A DNA stretch of 64,000 bases. Origin: Opitutaceae bacterium (lineage in GTDB: Bacteria > Verrucomicrobiota > Verrucomicrobiia > Opitutales > Opitutaceae). This document shows, piece after piece, positions 13,858 through 22,125 of this stretch (position 1 is the stretch's first letter; each line of letters starts with the position of its first letter). The DNA lies in contig JADJTK010000016.1 of assembly GCA_016711225.1 (NCBI GenBank), positions 62,001 through 126,000 on the forward strand, read 5' to 3'. The translations under genes were made by a program, and so were the position numbers. The notes below the pieces were generated by a model that searched no databases, was not told where the DNA came from, and was given only the letters and a program-made list of their open reading frames with translations.

Positions 13858-14000
13858 GCCGAACAGTGGGATTCACCAGCACTGGGTAACGCTTTTGCCG
13901 GAAGGTGCTGAAGCGGCCGAAAGCGGGGTGCAAATTGGAATCGGTGGACGCAAGTTATTGCGGGCCAACCTCTCAAAACTTTGGGCAACGTTAGCGCTAG
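13858..14000. other. Probable attI region and divergent integron promoter region
   Basis: The core GCCGAAC (13858-13864; GTTCGGC on the cassette strand) is the junction of the first cassette, so the DNA between it and intI should contain attI. A further GTTAGCGC motif at 13990-13997 could be an extra integrase-binding repeat. The sequence between is not palindromic in the attC manner. The cassette promoter is expected here or inside intI, but no -35/-10 pair could be assigned with confidence. Confidence 0.55.
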
Positions 14001-14010
14001 GCTCAGGTAG

Positions 14011-14047
14011 TGTGTTTTGCCGGTCGAAAAGGCGCCGGCAAAACACA
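14011..14047. promoter_or_regulatory. Perfect hairpin just upstream of intI
   Basis: Arms of 13 nt, TGTGTTTTGCCGG (14011-14023) and CCGGCAAAACACA (14035-14047), pair perfectly around an 11-nt loop, 13 nt before the chosen intI ATG. Followed by no T run, it is not a typical terminator. It could be an operator, an mRNA structure that limits integrase translation, or a site remnant. Known integrons often regulate intI by SOS, but no LexA-like box was recognised here. Confidence 0.6.
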
Positions 14048-14060
14048 TACTCGCTCGGAC

Positions 14061-15512
14061 ATGGCCCAAAAGGGGGAAAACGCAGACCGGGAGCGGCGTC
14101 CTCTCTCGTTCCCGAATTGGAAGCAAGCGCTGTCGGCCACCGCTTTGGCACCGGCTGACGAGCAAGCCCAGACGCGCGCGATCATCGCGTTCCTGGGGTT
14201 CTGCAAACGTCGCCATGCACCGGCCTCGATCATTCTGATCAAGGAGTATCTCGCTCATTTGCCGGAGCAAGAAGCGAATACGGCCCGTCTCGTTTTGCGC
14301 TGGTTTGTGTTGTCGGCAGAGCGGCTGAGGGCCGGCGGTGGGACGGCAGCGCCACCGATCGGCCTGCCTTGCGCCGCATCGGCGGCACACCCGGACTGCG
14401 AGGCATGGCCGGTTGCTCATCCTCGCAGCCAAGCCGCCGCGCCGCCGCCGCTGGCCGTCAACGATCAAGGCGGCCCCGAATGGGAGCGCGACCTGATCAA
14501 GGCGTGCCGCGAGCGCCATTTCCTCTGGCGTACAGAAGAGACGTATCGGATGTGGGGTGCGCGGTTTGCCCGTTTTCTGGCGCCGCGTTCGCCGTATGTG
14601 GCGGAGGCCGCGGATCTAGCCGCATTCCTCTCGCGCATGGCGGTGGAAGAGCGGGCCAGTGTCTCGGCGCAGAAGCAGGCGCTCAACGCGCTCGTGTTTC
14701 TGATGCAGGAGGGGCTGCACCGCCAACTCGGCGAGATCGATTTCCATCGTTCGCAGAAGCCTCGGCGGCTGCCGACGGTGCTCAGTAACGGGGAATGCCT
14801 GCGACTGTTTGCTCAGCTCACGGGTGTCACGCAGCTGATGGCGCAATTGGCCTACGGATCGGGTTTGCGATTGCTCGAGCTTCTGCGGCTACGCGTTCAC
14901 CATCTCGACCTAGATCGGCTGCAAGTGCATGTCTTCGGAGGCAAGGGAGACAAGGACCGTGTCACAATCATGCCCGTGGCCTTGGTTGAGCCACTCCGCG
15001 ACCAACTCGCACGGGTGCGGGTGATCTATCAGGGCGATCGGGCTGCTGGCCTGCCTGGGGTGTGGCTGCCGGAAGGACTGGCGCGCAAGTATCCGAACGC
15101 GGGAACGAGCTGGGAATGGCAGTGGTTGTTCCCCTCGCGCGAGGTGAGTCTTGATCCGGAGAGCGGGATGGTCCGGCGCCACCACGTCTCCGACACACCG
15201 TTTCAGGTGGCGATCCGTAACGCGGCGCGGGCGGCGCAAATCGACAAACGAGTGACCCCGCATGTGCTGCGCCATTCGTTCGGTACGCATATGATCGAGA
15301 ACGGCTACGATATTCGAACGGTGCAGGAGCTCATGGGCCACGATAGTGTGGAAACCACCATGATCTATCTGCATGTCGTGCAGAAGGGCCTCGGCGCGGT
15401 GAGCCCGTTGGACAAGCTCAAAGGCCACACGCCGCCTCCAAACTCGGGACTCAAAAGCCCGAACTGGCCCATTCCCCCGACCGGATCCGACTCCTCAGCG
15501 CCAACGCCTTAA
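14061..15512 (+). CDS. intI: Integron integrase IntI with N-terminal extension
   Basis: 483 aa. The catalytic set of a tyrosine recombinase is complete: Arg270 (AYGSGLRLLELLRLR), His401 and Arg404 (PHVLRHSFGTH), His427 (LMGHDS) and Tyr436 (MIYLHV). The integron-specific insert is present (LARKYPNAGTSWEWQWLFPS). Usual IntI proteins are about 320-340 aa. The excess lies in front, where residues about 15-100 look like a second helical core-binding domain before the standard one (about 150-240). ATG 14061 is preferred over GTG 14010, which would place the upstream hairpin inside the coding region. The gene reads away from the cassettes. Confidence 0.93.
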   Translation: MAQKGENADRERRPLSFPNWKQALSATALAPADEQAQTRAIIAFLGFCKRRHAPASIILIKEYLAHLPEQEANTARLVLRWFVLSAERLRAGGGTAAPPIGLPCAASAAHPDCEAWPVAHPRSQAAAPPPLAVNDQGGPEWERDLIKACRERHFLWRTEETYRMWGARFARFLAPRSPYVAEAADLAAFLSRMAVEERASVSAQKQALNALVFLMQEGLHRQLGEIDFHRSQKPRRLPTVLSNGECLRLFAQLTGVTQLMAQLAYGSGLRLLELLRLRVHHLDLDRLQVHVFGGKGDKDRVTIMPVALVEPLRDQLARVRVIYQGDRAAGLPGVWLPEGLARKYPNAGTSWEWQWLFPSREVSLDPESGMVRRHHVSDTPFQVAIRNAARAAQIDKRVTPHVLRHSFGTHMIENGYDIRTVQELMGHDSVETTMIYLHVVQKGLGAVSPLDKLKGHTPPPNSGLKSPNWPIPPTGSDSSAPTP

Positions 15513-16136
15513 GCGCGCTCAAGTTGGATGTTGAAGACTGAAGTTGAAGCGCGGAGGCGGGGAGCGCGCCTAGCTGGGGCAAAGGCAGAAGGCCGAATGA
15601 AGAAGTCAGAACGAAGGGAAGGCGGAGCCGAGCTGGAGCTCGGCGTTCCCAGGACTGGACGGCTGCACTGTGCAGCTATGACTGAGACGGGGCGGACGGT
15701 TGACCGACCGGTTGAGGTTGAAGGGCGGTTACGGCACCAGAACGGATGATTCCACCACAGAGGACACAGAGGGCACGGAGGGTGGACGAAGCTCTTGCGA
15801 GCTTCGCTACGGGTGGAAGACGCCCCGGCCACCTCGCCGCGGTGGCCTACACGGCGCCCGGCGTTCTTGCGAACGTGGCTACGAACGGAACGCAGGCAGG
15901 GGGACGGCGCCACCCAAGTCTCTCTGTGACCGGCTCGGTTTCGAGTTTCGGGTTGCTACGGGCGGAAGACGTACGGGCCAGCTCACCGCGGCGGCCAACA
16001 CGACGGACGACGTTCTGGCGAACGTCGCTACGGCCGGGCCTGAACGGCTGCGCCGTCCACGACGGGCGCATTTCCGCGATAGGGGCGTGCAATTGCCGGG
16101 CAATTGCGCCAAGTAGTTGCCCCGGAAATTCCCTCT
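15513..16136. repeat. Repeat-rich spacer after intI
   Basis: No credible gene. It contains a CCGAGC-TG-GAGCTCGG hairpin (near 15629), the CACCACAGAGGACACAGAGG tract (near 15751), and three hairpins of the type XXXXX-TTGCG-XXXXX followed by GCTACG (near 15787, 15860 and 16010). A CACCTCGCCGCGGTGGCCTAC palindrome also occurs near 15828 and in reverse near 1232. These families are also found between cydA and cydB and inside the enzyme locus. Confidence 0.65.
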
Positions 16137-17179
16137 ATGGACCCCGCTCGCCTGCTTCTCGAAATGCTTAGCGCCTTCTTGGGCGGAGCCCTCGCGGCCG
16201 CGCTGGGCGCGCTGGGTGGCTTTGTTCTCTTCGGCCTGGTGGGCGTGGTCGGCTTCCTCGCCGCCATCTGCACGGGCGACACCCATTGGCTGGCCGCCCT
16301 CACGGGCAGCGTGTTGCTGCGGCCGAGCAGTTGTTTTCTGGGCGGGGTGGTGGCGGCCGCGTGGGCCCGGCGTCGCGGCTATCTGCGTTGCGGCAAGGAC
16401 ATCGGCCGGCCGCTCCTGGAGTTCCGCCGGGCGGAGCTGCTGCTGGCCGGCGGTCTGGGCGGGGTGGCGGGGTGGCTGGCCAACCTGGGCTTCGATGCGG
16501 TGCTCGCCGGCCGTCTGGATACCGTGGGTCTCGCGGTGTGCGTCGTTCCTCTGTTGCTGAAGCGGGCTTGGGACTTGGGGCGCAGTAGCGATTGCGCGGG
16601 GACCTCCCACGCCGTGCCCTCGCCCTACCGGTTCTTCGAGCGCCTAGCATCGGCGGGGGTAAGGTCGTCGTCTGCCTGCTGGCCAGCGTGGGCACCGCCA
16701 GTTTGTCGTTGTATTTGGCCAATCACGCGGTGCTGGCCCCGTATGCGGGGCTGGCCGGGTTCTGCCTGAGTGCGTTGAGCCTAGGCGTGCTCTTCCTCGA
16801 TATCCCGTGGCCGGTGACCCACCATTTCACCGGCCCGGCCGGGGTGGCGGTCATGGTGGTTCTTCCCGTGCTGGGCGGCGAGCCCGGTCTGGGCGCCTTG
16901 GCCGGCCTGCTGGGCTGGGCGATCTTCGCCGGTGCGCTGGGCCTGGCCGCCTCGGAGGTGCTCGGACGTCTGTTCTTCGAAAACGGCGACATCCATGTCG
17001 ATCCGCCGGCCATGGGTATTGTCGCTAGCACGGCTGTCGTGCTGGGGGTGTTGCCCGGCAGCGGGGTCCTGGCGCTTGGCTGGCCGGTCCAAGTTGCTCT
17101 CGGCCTAGGCGGGGCCGCCGCCTGCATTCTGCTTCCCCGCCTCACCTTCCTCCGCGCGAGCGACCGGCCCGCAGGCTGA
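16137..17179 (+). pseudogene. Polytopic membrane protein, frameshifted
   Basis: The first frame (16137 to about 16645) begins MDPARLLLEMLSAFLGGALA and contains about four membrane helices. The second frame (about 16645-17179) continues with a further five or six (KVVVCLLASVGTASLSLYLA, VAVMVVLPVLGG, and so on), ending in SDRPAG. Together they would make a protein of about 347 aa with nine or ten helices. The switch falls near the run GGCGGGGGTAAGG, so a one-base error in a G run would explain it. Function is not recognised; a permease-like protein is a guess. Confidence 0.55.
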
Positions 17180-17326
17180 GAAGTTCGTGGCTCGCTCGGC
17201 CCTGATGAGGCGGGGGCGAGTGGGGCGGTTTTGGGGCGGGACGTCGTTGAAATTCTTGCCTTCCCGGCGCTGGTTGCTGCAGATCCTTTCTCCCGAACGC
17301 GTATACCGCATCTTCGACATTTTCCC

Positions 17327-17878
17327 GTGGCTACCCCGAGCAGGAAATTCCGCATCGCAGAACGTTTGGCTGAAGCGCGCCGCGGTCTTGAGCCGGCGCT
17401 GTCGCAGGCAGGCTTGGCCAAACAGGTTCAGGCCATGGGGCTGGCGGAATGCAAGGGGAGCCGCCTCTCCCGATTGGAGGCGGCCTATGCCGATGCCGAA
17501 TGGTCCGAAGTTGAAGGTCTCGCGAAGGCCCTTGGAGTCACCGCCCATTGGCTTGCCGGGTTGGAGGAAGTGCCGGCGCCGGTTGCCGTGCCGGCAGCGA
17601 CTGTCTTGTTCGAGCCAACCGCACCGCCAGTGCCTGCTGCCCCGGTGGCCACCCCGGCGGCAGTGATTGTACCCGTGCCGGAAACCGGCCCGCATCCCGA
17701 TCTAGCGGCGCTGGAGCGAAGCGCCCACCGCAGCGACTACGACTTCCGCCAGCATCTAGCCGCCGCTCTGGCCCGTGCGCGGGCCAAGCTGCACGAGGCA
17801 GGGCTGCCGGCGGCGGACTGGAAGCATTGGCGCCTGGTGGAGCGCACGGCGGTGGACCAGTTGCGCCGGTGTACCTGA
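17327..17878 (+). CDS. HTH (XRE-like) protein (about 183 aa)
   Basis: The N-terminal 75 residues (FRIAERLAEARRGLEPALSQ and on to LAKALGVTAHWLAGLEE) fit a helix-turn-helix domain of the Cro/XRE type, though the central helix is long and divergent. A proline/alanine/valine-rich linker follows (about residues 80-120), then a short charged helical domain. The GTG at 17327 is chosen because the HTH begins right after it; an ORF opens 96 nt earlier without a homologous stretch. It lies just upstream of cydA and could be a regulator, but nothing ties it to that operon. Confidence 0.55.
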   Translation: MATPSRKFRIAERLAEARRGLEPALSQAGLAKQVQAMGLAECKGSRLSRLEAAYADAEWSEVEGLAKALGVTAHWLAGLEEVPAPVAVPAATVLFEPTAPPVPAAPVATPAAVIVPVPETGPHPDLAALERSAHRSDYDFRQHLAAALARARAKLHEAGLPAADWKHWRLVERTAVDQLRRCT

Positions 17879-17972
17879 CGGGCGGAGCGCGGTTGGTGTC
17901 GGCCGCGTGAACCACGCATTGCGCTGGCTCGGCGGCTGCTCATTCTGCGCGCTCGTTTCCGCCTCCCGCACC

Positions 17973-19358
17973 ATGGACGTCCTGCTGCTCTCTCGCCTCC
18001 AATTCGCGCTCACCATCGCGTTCCACTATCTCTTCCCGCCGCTGAGCATCGGGCTGGGGCTGCTGCTCGTGATCAACGAGGGGCTGTGGCTGTGGACGAA
18101 GAAGCCGCTCTACCACCAGATGGCGCGCTTCTGGACGAAGGTCTTCGCGCTCACCTTCGCCCTCGGCGTGGCCACGGGCATCGTGATGGAGTTCGAGTTC
18201 GGCACCAACTGGGCCACGTATTCGCGCTACGTGGGCGACGTCTTCGGCAGCGCGCTGGCCGCGGAGGGCATCTTCGCGTTCTTCCTCGAGTCGGGTTTTC
18301 TGGCGATCCTGCTCTTTGGCTGGGACAAGGTCGGGCCGAAGCTGCATTTTTTCGCCACCTGCATGGTGGCCTTCGGCGCGCATTTCTCGGCGGTCTGGAT
18401 CATCGTGGCCAATTCGTGGATGCAGACGCCGGCCGGCTATCACATCGTGGGCGAGGGGTTGAAGGCGCGCGCGGAGATCACCGATTTCTGGGCGATGGTC
18501 TTCAACCCGTCCTCGCTGGACCGGCTTGCTCATACGGTGATCGGTTGCTGGCAGGCGGGAGCCTGGCTGATGGTCAGCGTGGGCGCGTGGTATCTGCTCA
18601 AGCGCCGCCACCGCGACTTCGCGGTGGCGTCGGTGAAGCTCGGACTCGCGGTGGCCGCGGTGGCGGCGTTGCTCTCGCTGGCCACCGGGCATGAGAGTGC
18701 GGCCGGTGTGGCAAAGCATCAGCCGACGAAACTCGCCGCCTTCGAGGGCCAGTACGAGACGACAGCCCGTGCGCCCCTGTATCTTGTGGGGTGGGTCGAC
18801 GAGAAAACGGAGACCACCCGCGGCGTTGCGATTCCGGGCATGCTTAGTTGGCTGGTGCATGGCGAGGCCGAGGCGGTGGTGCCCGGGCTACGGGAGACGG
18901 CGCCGGCAAAGGCCGATCGGCCGCCGGTGAATTTCACGTTCCAGCTCTATCACATTATGGTCGCGGTGGGTTTCGCGTTGATCGGAGTCGCGGCGTGGGC
19001 GGGGTGGGCGCTGTGGCGCGGCACGCTGGAGAACTCCCGCGTGCTGCTCGGCTGCCTGACGCTTGCCGTGCTCGGGCCGCAGATCGCCAACCAGGCCGGC
19101 TGGTGGGCGGCGGAGGTGGGGCGCCAACCGTGGATCGTCTACAAGTTGCTGCGCACCTCGGAGGCGCTGTCGGCGGTGGTCTCGGCCAATCAGGTTGTCG
19201 CCTCGATGGTCATGTTTGGCGTGGTGTACCTGCTGCTGTTTGCGGTGTTTGTGTTCCTGCTGAATGAGAAGATCCAGCATGGGCCTGATGACACGGATCT
19301 GCATCCCTCCGGGAAGCTCGGACTCGGTTTCGGCGGCGGTAAAGGAGGAGCTAAATGA
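17973..19358 (+). CDS. cydA: Cytochrome bd ubiquinol oxidase subunit I
   Basis: 461 aa, inner membrane. It carries the ligand His18 (FALTIAFHYLFPPLSIG), a second candidate His in SLDRLAHTVIGCW, the Met in FQLYHIMVAVGF, and the invariant GRQPW motif (VGRQPWIVYKLLRT). The Q loop is short (YLVGWVDEKTETTRGVAIPG onward), which places it in the short-loop (CIO-like) group rather than with E. coli CydA. The enzyme oxidises quinol and reduces O2 to water with high affinity. cydB follows after 223 bp of repeat sequence. Confidence 0.95.
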   Translation: MDVLLLSRLQFALTIAFHYLFPPLSIGLGLLLVINEGLWLWTKKPLYHQMARFWTKVFALTFALGVATGIVMEFEFGTNWATYSRYVGDVFGSALAAEGIFAFFLESGFLAILLFGWDKVGPKLHFFATCMVAFGAHFSAVWIIVANSWMQTPAGYHIVGEGLKARAEITDFWAMVFNPSSLDRLAHTVIGCWQAGAWLMVSVGAWYLLKRRHRDFAVASVKLGLAVAAVAALLSLATGHESAAGVAKHQPTKLAAFEGQYETTARAPLYLVGWVDEKTETTRGVAIPGMLSWLVHGEAEAVVPGLRETAPAKADRPPVNFTFQLYHIMVAVGFALIGVAAWAGWALWRGTLENSRVLLGCLTLAVLGPQIANQAGWWAAEVGRQPWIVYKLLRTSEALSAVVSANQVVASMVMFGVVYLLLFAVFVFLLNEKIQHGPDDTDLHPSGKLGLGFGGGKGGAK

Positions 19359-19384
19359 GCGCGAGTTTCATCCACGATCGATCG

Positions 19385-19560
19385 CCCGTATCCCGTAGCG
19401 GAACGCCTTGCGTTCCGGGCGGAAGGCTACGTATGGCGAACTGGCGTGGCGCCGGCCTCCGTGCCGGCAGTGATGGGTGCGGCGGAGTCGGGAGATCGCA
19501 GGCAGGGACGCCTGCGCCACGGCGAGGGAGCTGGCTGCACTGGAACGATAACGGGTTCGG
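19385..19560. repeat. Cluster of three hairpin repeats between cydA and cydB
   Basis: In order: a GTAGC-GGAACGC-CTT-GCGTTCC-...-GCTAC nested hairpin (near 19395), a GCCGGC-CTCCGT-GCCGGC hairpin (near 19452), and a GCAGGC-AGGGAC-GCCTGC hairpin (near 19499). The last also occurs near 1457. They resemble repetitive extragenic palindromes and could affect mRNA stability between the two subunit genes. Confidence 0.7.
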
Positions 19561-19581
19561 CGCTCAGAAAGGACTTTTCAC

Positions 19582-20616
19582 ATGAACTTTGGCTCGCTTG
19601 ATCTTAACACGGTGTGGTTCCTCCTCGTGGGCGTGCTGTTCACGGGCTACGTCATTCTCGACGGCTTCGATCTCGGGGTGGGGGTGCTGCATCTCTTCGC
19701 CGTGAAGAAGGACGAGGAGCGGCGGGTATTTCTCAACGCCATCGGGCCGGTCTGGGACGGCAATGAGGTGTGGCTGGTCACCGGCGGCGGGGCGCTGTTC
19801 GCGGCGTTCCCCGCTGTGTACGCCACGGTGTTCTCCGGCTTCTATCTGGCGTTCATGGCGCTGTTGTGCGCGCTGATCTTTCGCGCGGTGGCCATCGAGT
19901 TCCGCAGCAAGCATGCGTCGCCGCGCTGGCGGGCGTGTTGGGATGTCGGGTTCGCCGCTGGCAGCACGACCTCGGCGCTGCTGATCGGCGTGGCGATGGG
20001 CAATATCGCCTGGGGCGTGCCCATCGATGCGCGCGGCGAGTTCGCCGGCAGTTTTCTGGGGATGTTGCACCCGTATGCCCTGGCGATGGGGGTGACGACC
20101 GTCGCGCTTTTTGCGATGCACGGCGCGATCTACCTGGTGCTCAAGACCGAGGGCGAGGTGCAGGCGCGGGTGCGCCGTTGGGTCAACCCGCTGATCATCG
20201 CCTTCATCCTCTGCTACGTGATCGTGACGCTCGCCACGCTGCTCTACATCCCGCACATCACCGAGGCGTTCCGGCGCGAGCCGTGGTTCTTCGGCATCGT
20301 GGTGGCGGTGGTGTTGGCGATTGCGAACATCCCGCGCGAGGTGAACCGAGGGAAGGAGTTCTTCGCTTTTCTCTCGTCGTGCGCGGCGATGGCCGGGCTG
20401 ATGGCGATCTTCGGCGTGGGCTCGTACCCGAATCTCGTGTTCAGCAACCCGTTCCCCGAGCACAGCCTCACGGCCTTCAACGCCGCCTCGTCGCCGGGTA
20501 CCCTCGCGGTGATGCTCACCATCGCGCTCATTGGGGTGCCGGTGGTGCTGGCGTATACCGCGAGCATCTACTGGATCTTCCGCGGCAAGGTGAAGCTCGA
20601 CAAGACGAGCTACTGA
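19582..20616 (+). CDS. cydB: Cytochrome bd ubiquinol oxidase subunit II
   Basis: 344 aa with eight or more membrane helices. It begins with the CydB signature (WFLLVGVLFTGYVILDGFDL, then GVGVLHL) and contains IGPVWDGNEVWLVTGGGALF, both highly conserved. With CydA it forms the bd oxidase. AGAAAGGA lies 10 nt before ATG 19582 and is a usable ribosome-binding site. No cydX or cydCD is seen here. The following gene is on the opposite strand, ending 26 bp away. Confidence 0.95.
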   Translation: MNFGSLDLNTVWFLLVGVLFTGYVILDGFDLGVGVLHLFAVKKDEERRVFLNAIGPVWDGNEVWLVTGGGALFAAFPAVYATVFSGFYLAFMALLCALIFRAVAIEFRSKHASPRWRACWDVGFAAGSTTSALLIGVAMGNIAWGVPIDARGEFAGSFLGMLHPYALAMGVTTVALFAMHGAIYLVLKTEGEVQARVRRWVNPLIIAFILCYVIVTLATLLYIPHITEAFRREPWFFGIVVAVVLAIANIPREVNRGKEFFAFLSSCAAMAGLMAIFGVGSYPNLVFSNPFPEHSLTAFNAASSPGTLAVMLTIALIGVPVVLAYTASIYWIFRGKVKLDKTSY

Positions 20617-20641
20617 GCCGGGCCGCGTCGATCGGGCGCGG

Positions 20642-21955
20642 TCACCCGGTCTTGCTGAAGAACGACCCCGTGCGGATGACCTGGGTGGAGGAAGCGAGTT
20701 GGGGGAGGGGAGATTTCCCGAAGACGGCGGCGAGATGGTCCTGGTCGGCCTTGTTGAGGTTGAGGCCTTCCGTAATCAGGCTCCGGATCGCTGCGGGATT
20801 CTCCCGGAGCGCGTGGGCCATCAGCCGGAACGTGAAACGTTTGGCGGCGGGATCCAGGCCTTCGAACGCTTTGAGGTGCCCGCTCAGGGTCGAGGCCAGG
20901 GAGTCGAAGACCTGCCTTTCGGGCGACTCCACCGGCCCGAGCTGCCCGTCCTCGTAGGGATAGACGCCCTCGGATTGCCACCGCGCGACGAGGCCGGAGG
21001 ATTCTTCGATCTCCCGTTGTTTGAAGTAGGCGCGCAGGGTGTCGCGGCCGGCCTGAACCAGAGTCTTCACGTTCTCGTCGAGATCATCCAGTTCGAGGCG
21101 GTGCTGGCGGTCGAGCTCCCGCACGAGGGCGGTCTTGAGATAGGCGGTGAAGCTAAACCCTTTCGCCTTCAGGCCCGGCCCGAGGACCACCGAGTGGCAC
21201 GAGACTCCGCTGTCGTCGCACAGATGGAGCAGGCGGTCGGTCTCCTGCTTCCATTCGATGATGCGGAGGGCGGCCGGAAGGGTCTGGCCGTCGGGCATGG
21301 CCAGCTCGAGGTTGACCTCAGTGGAGCGGGCCTGGGCCACCTGCGGGTCGATACGCTCGCCATTGAAGATGAGGGAGAGGGACGGATACTCGGTGAGGTA
21401 GGCCCCGAAGTGCTGGGCTGCGAGCAACCGGACTTCATCCTCGAGCAGCGAGCGGAAGTTGCGATGCGGGTTGCGGATCACCACTTCGGTGCCGGTGGCG
21501 ATTCCCTGCGCCGGAGTGGGGGCGGAGACGGTGAACGCGTTGAGCGTCGCATAGTCCCCTGTGATGGAGTAGTCATACAACGAGCCGTCCTCGAGCCGGA
21601 AGGTCGTATTCCAGGTGGCGCCGGTCCCCAGAAAGAAGGCTTTGAAGCGGCCTTTGCCCTGTTTGCCGTGGATCGAACGGCCGCCGTCTGTGCGGCGCTT
21701 GGAGCGTTTCCAGGAGTCGCCCAGGTTACCGAAGAGCTGCTTGGCGTCGCGATGGAAGATCCCGTGGCCGTTGTCCGTGACCCGGATCTCGTCGAGCGCG
21801 TCCAGGGCGTTCGTCGTGAAGGAAACGGTTACCGTCGTGGCATCGGCGTCGAACGCATTCCAGACCAGCTCGGCGATTGCCTCGAGTGGCGTGCGCGCGT
21901 TGGCCAATTGCGCGAGGTGATCTTGCTTAACCAGGATGGAGATGCGCTCGGACAT
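20642..21955 (-). CDS. GHKL-type ATPase of unknown function (437 aa)
   Basis: The N-terminal 150 residues form a GHKL ATP-binding domain: N box AELVWNAFDADATTV, G1 box VTDNGHGI, and a GKQGKGRFKAF glycine-rich lid, similar to Hsp90/MutL/MORC proteins. The C-terminal part is helical and charged without a recognised nuclease. Related proteins occur as stand-alone ATPases and in some defence islands. ATG 21955 is chosen because the conserved domain starts there (MSERISILVKQDHLAQLANA). It faces the sensor kinase gene divergently. The family can be longer, so C-terminal shortening is possible but unproven. Confidence 0.75.
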   Translation of the reverse strand: MSERISILVKQDHLAQLANARTPLEAIAELVWNAFDADATTVTVSFTTNALDALDEIRVTDNGHGIFHRDAKQLFGNLGDSWKRSKRRTDGGRSIHGKQGKGRFKAFFLGTGATWNTTFRLEDGSLYDYSITGDYATLNAFTVSAPTPAQGIATGTEVVIRNPHRNFRSLLEDEVRLLAAQHFGAYLTEYPSLSLIFNGERIDPQVAQARSTEVNLELAMPDGQTLPAALRIIEWKQETDRLLHLCDDSGVSCHSVVLGPGLKAKGFSFTAYLKTALVRELDRQHRLELDDLDENVKTLVQAGRDTLRAYFKQREIEESSGLVARWQSEGVYPYEDGQLGPVESPERQVFDSLASTLSGHLKAFEGLDPAAKRFTFRLMAHALRENPAAIRSLITEGLNLNKADQDHLAAVFGKSPLPQLASSTQVIRTGSFFSKTG

Positions 21956-22125
21956 GACGTCCAGCAGGACGGTCATCCCGGGCGCTGGCAATCCTTCATC
22001 GGTACGGCCGGTACCCAGGGGGGCGATTGTTTCCCACGGGTGCTGTGCCGGCGGCTCTCGTCGGGTTGGCGTTCCGATCGCGATTGCGCTTGTGGTGGGC
22101 CCAGAATCTAGTGCGCCGCAAGACG

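Larger units (their letters stand above)
1..15512. mobile_element. Chromosomal integron: integrase gene plus cassette array
   Basis: A tyrosine recombinase carrying the integron-specific insert (14061-15512, +) lies next to an array of small minus-strand genes. The genes are separated by imperfect palindromes of about 90 bp bounded by RYYYAAC-like and GTTRRRY-like cores. intI reads away from the array, as in known integrons. At least twelve recombination sites can be recognised; about five are uninterrupted and the rest hold introns or IS elements. The array runs off the left edge, so its full length is unknown. Known: IntI excises and integrates cassettes at attC and attI. Inferred: this is a sedentary chromosomal integron, because the cassette products are unknown or housekeeping-like and no resistance genes are seen. 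Confidence 0.9.

Noticed and set aside
14010..14060. GTG start for intI at 14010
   Set aside because: It would translate the perfect hairpin and adds 17 residues with no homologous look. ATG 14061 fits better.
13858..14060. LexA box controlling intI
   Set aside because: No convincing LexA-like motif was found, and the binding motif in this phylum is uncertain.
1..15512. CRISPR array, suggested by regularly spaced repeats of about 90 bp
   Set aside because: The repeats are palindromic attC sites flanking single genes, with gene-sized and unequal spacing, and an integron integrase is adjacent. No Cas genes.
16592..17179. A separate membrane-protein gene starting at 16592
   Set aside because: It continues the helix pattern of the frame that begins at 16137, with the frame switch in a G run, so it is treated as the second half of one gene.
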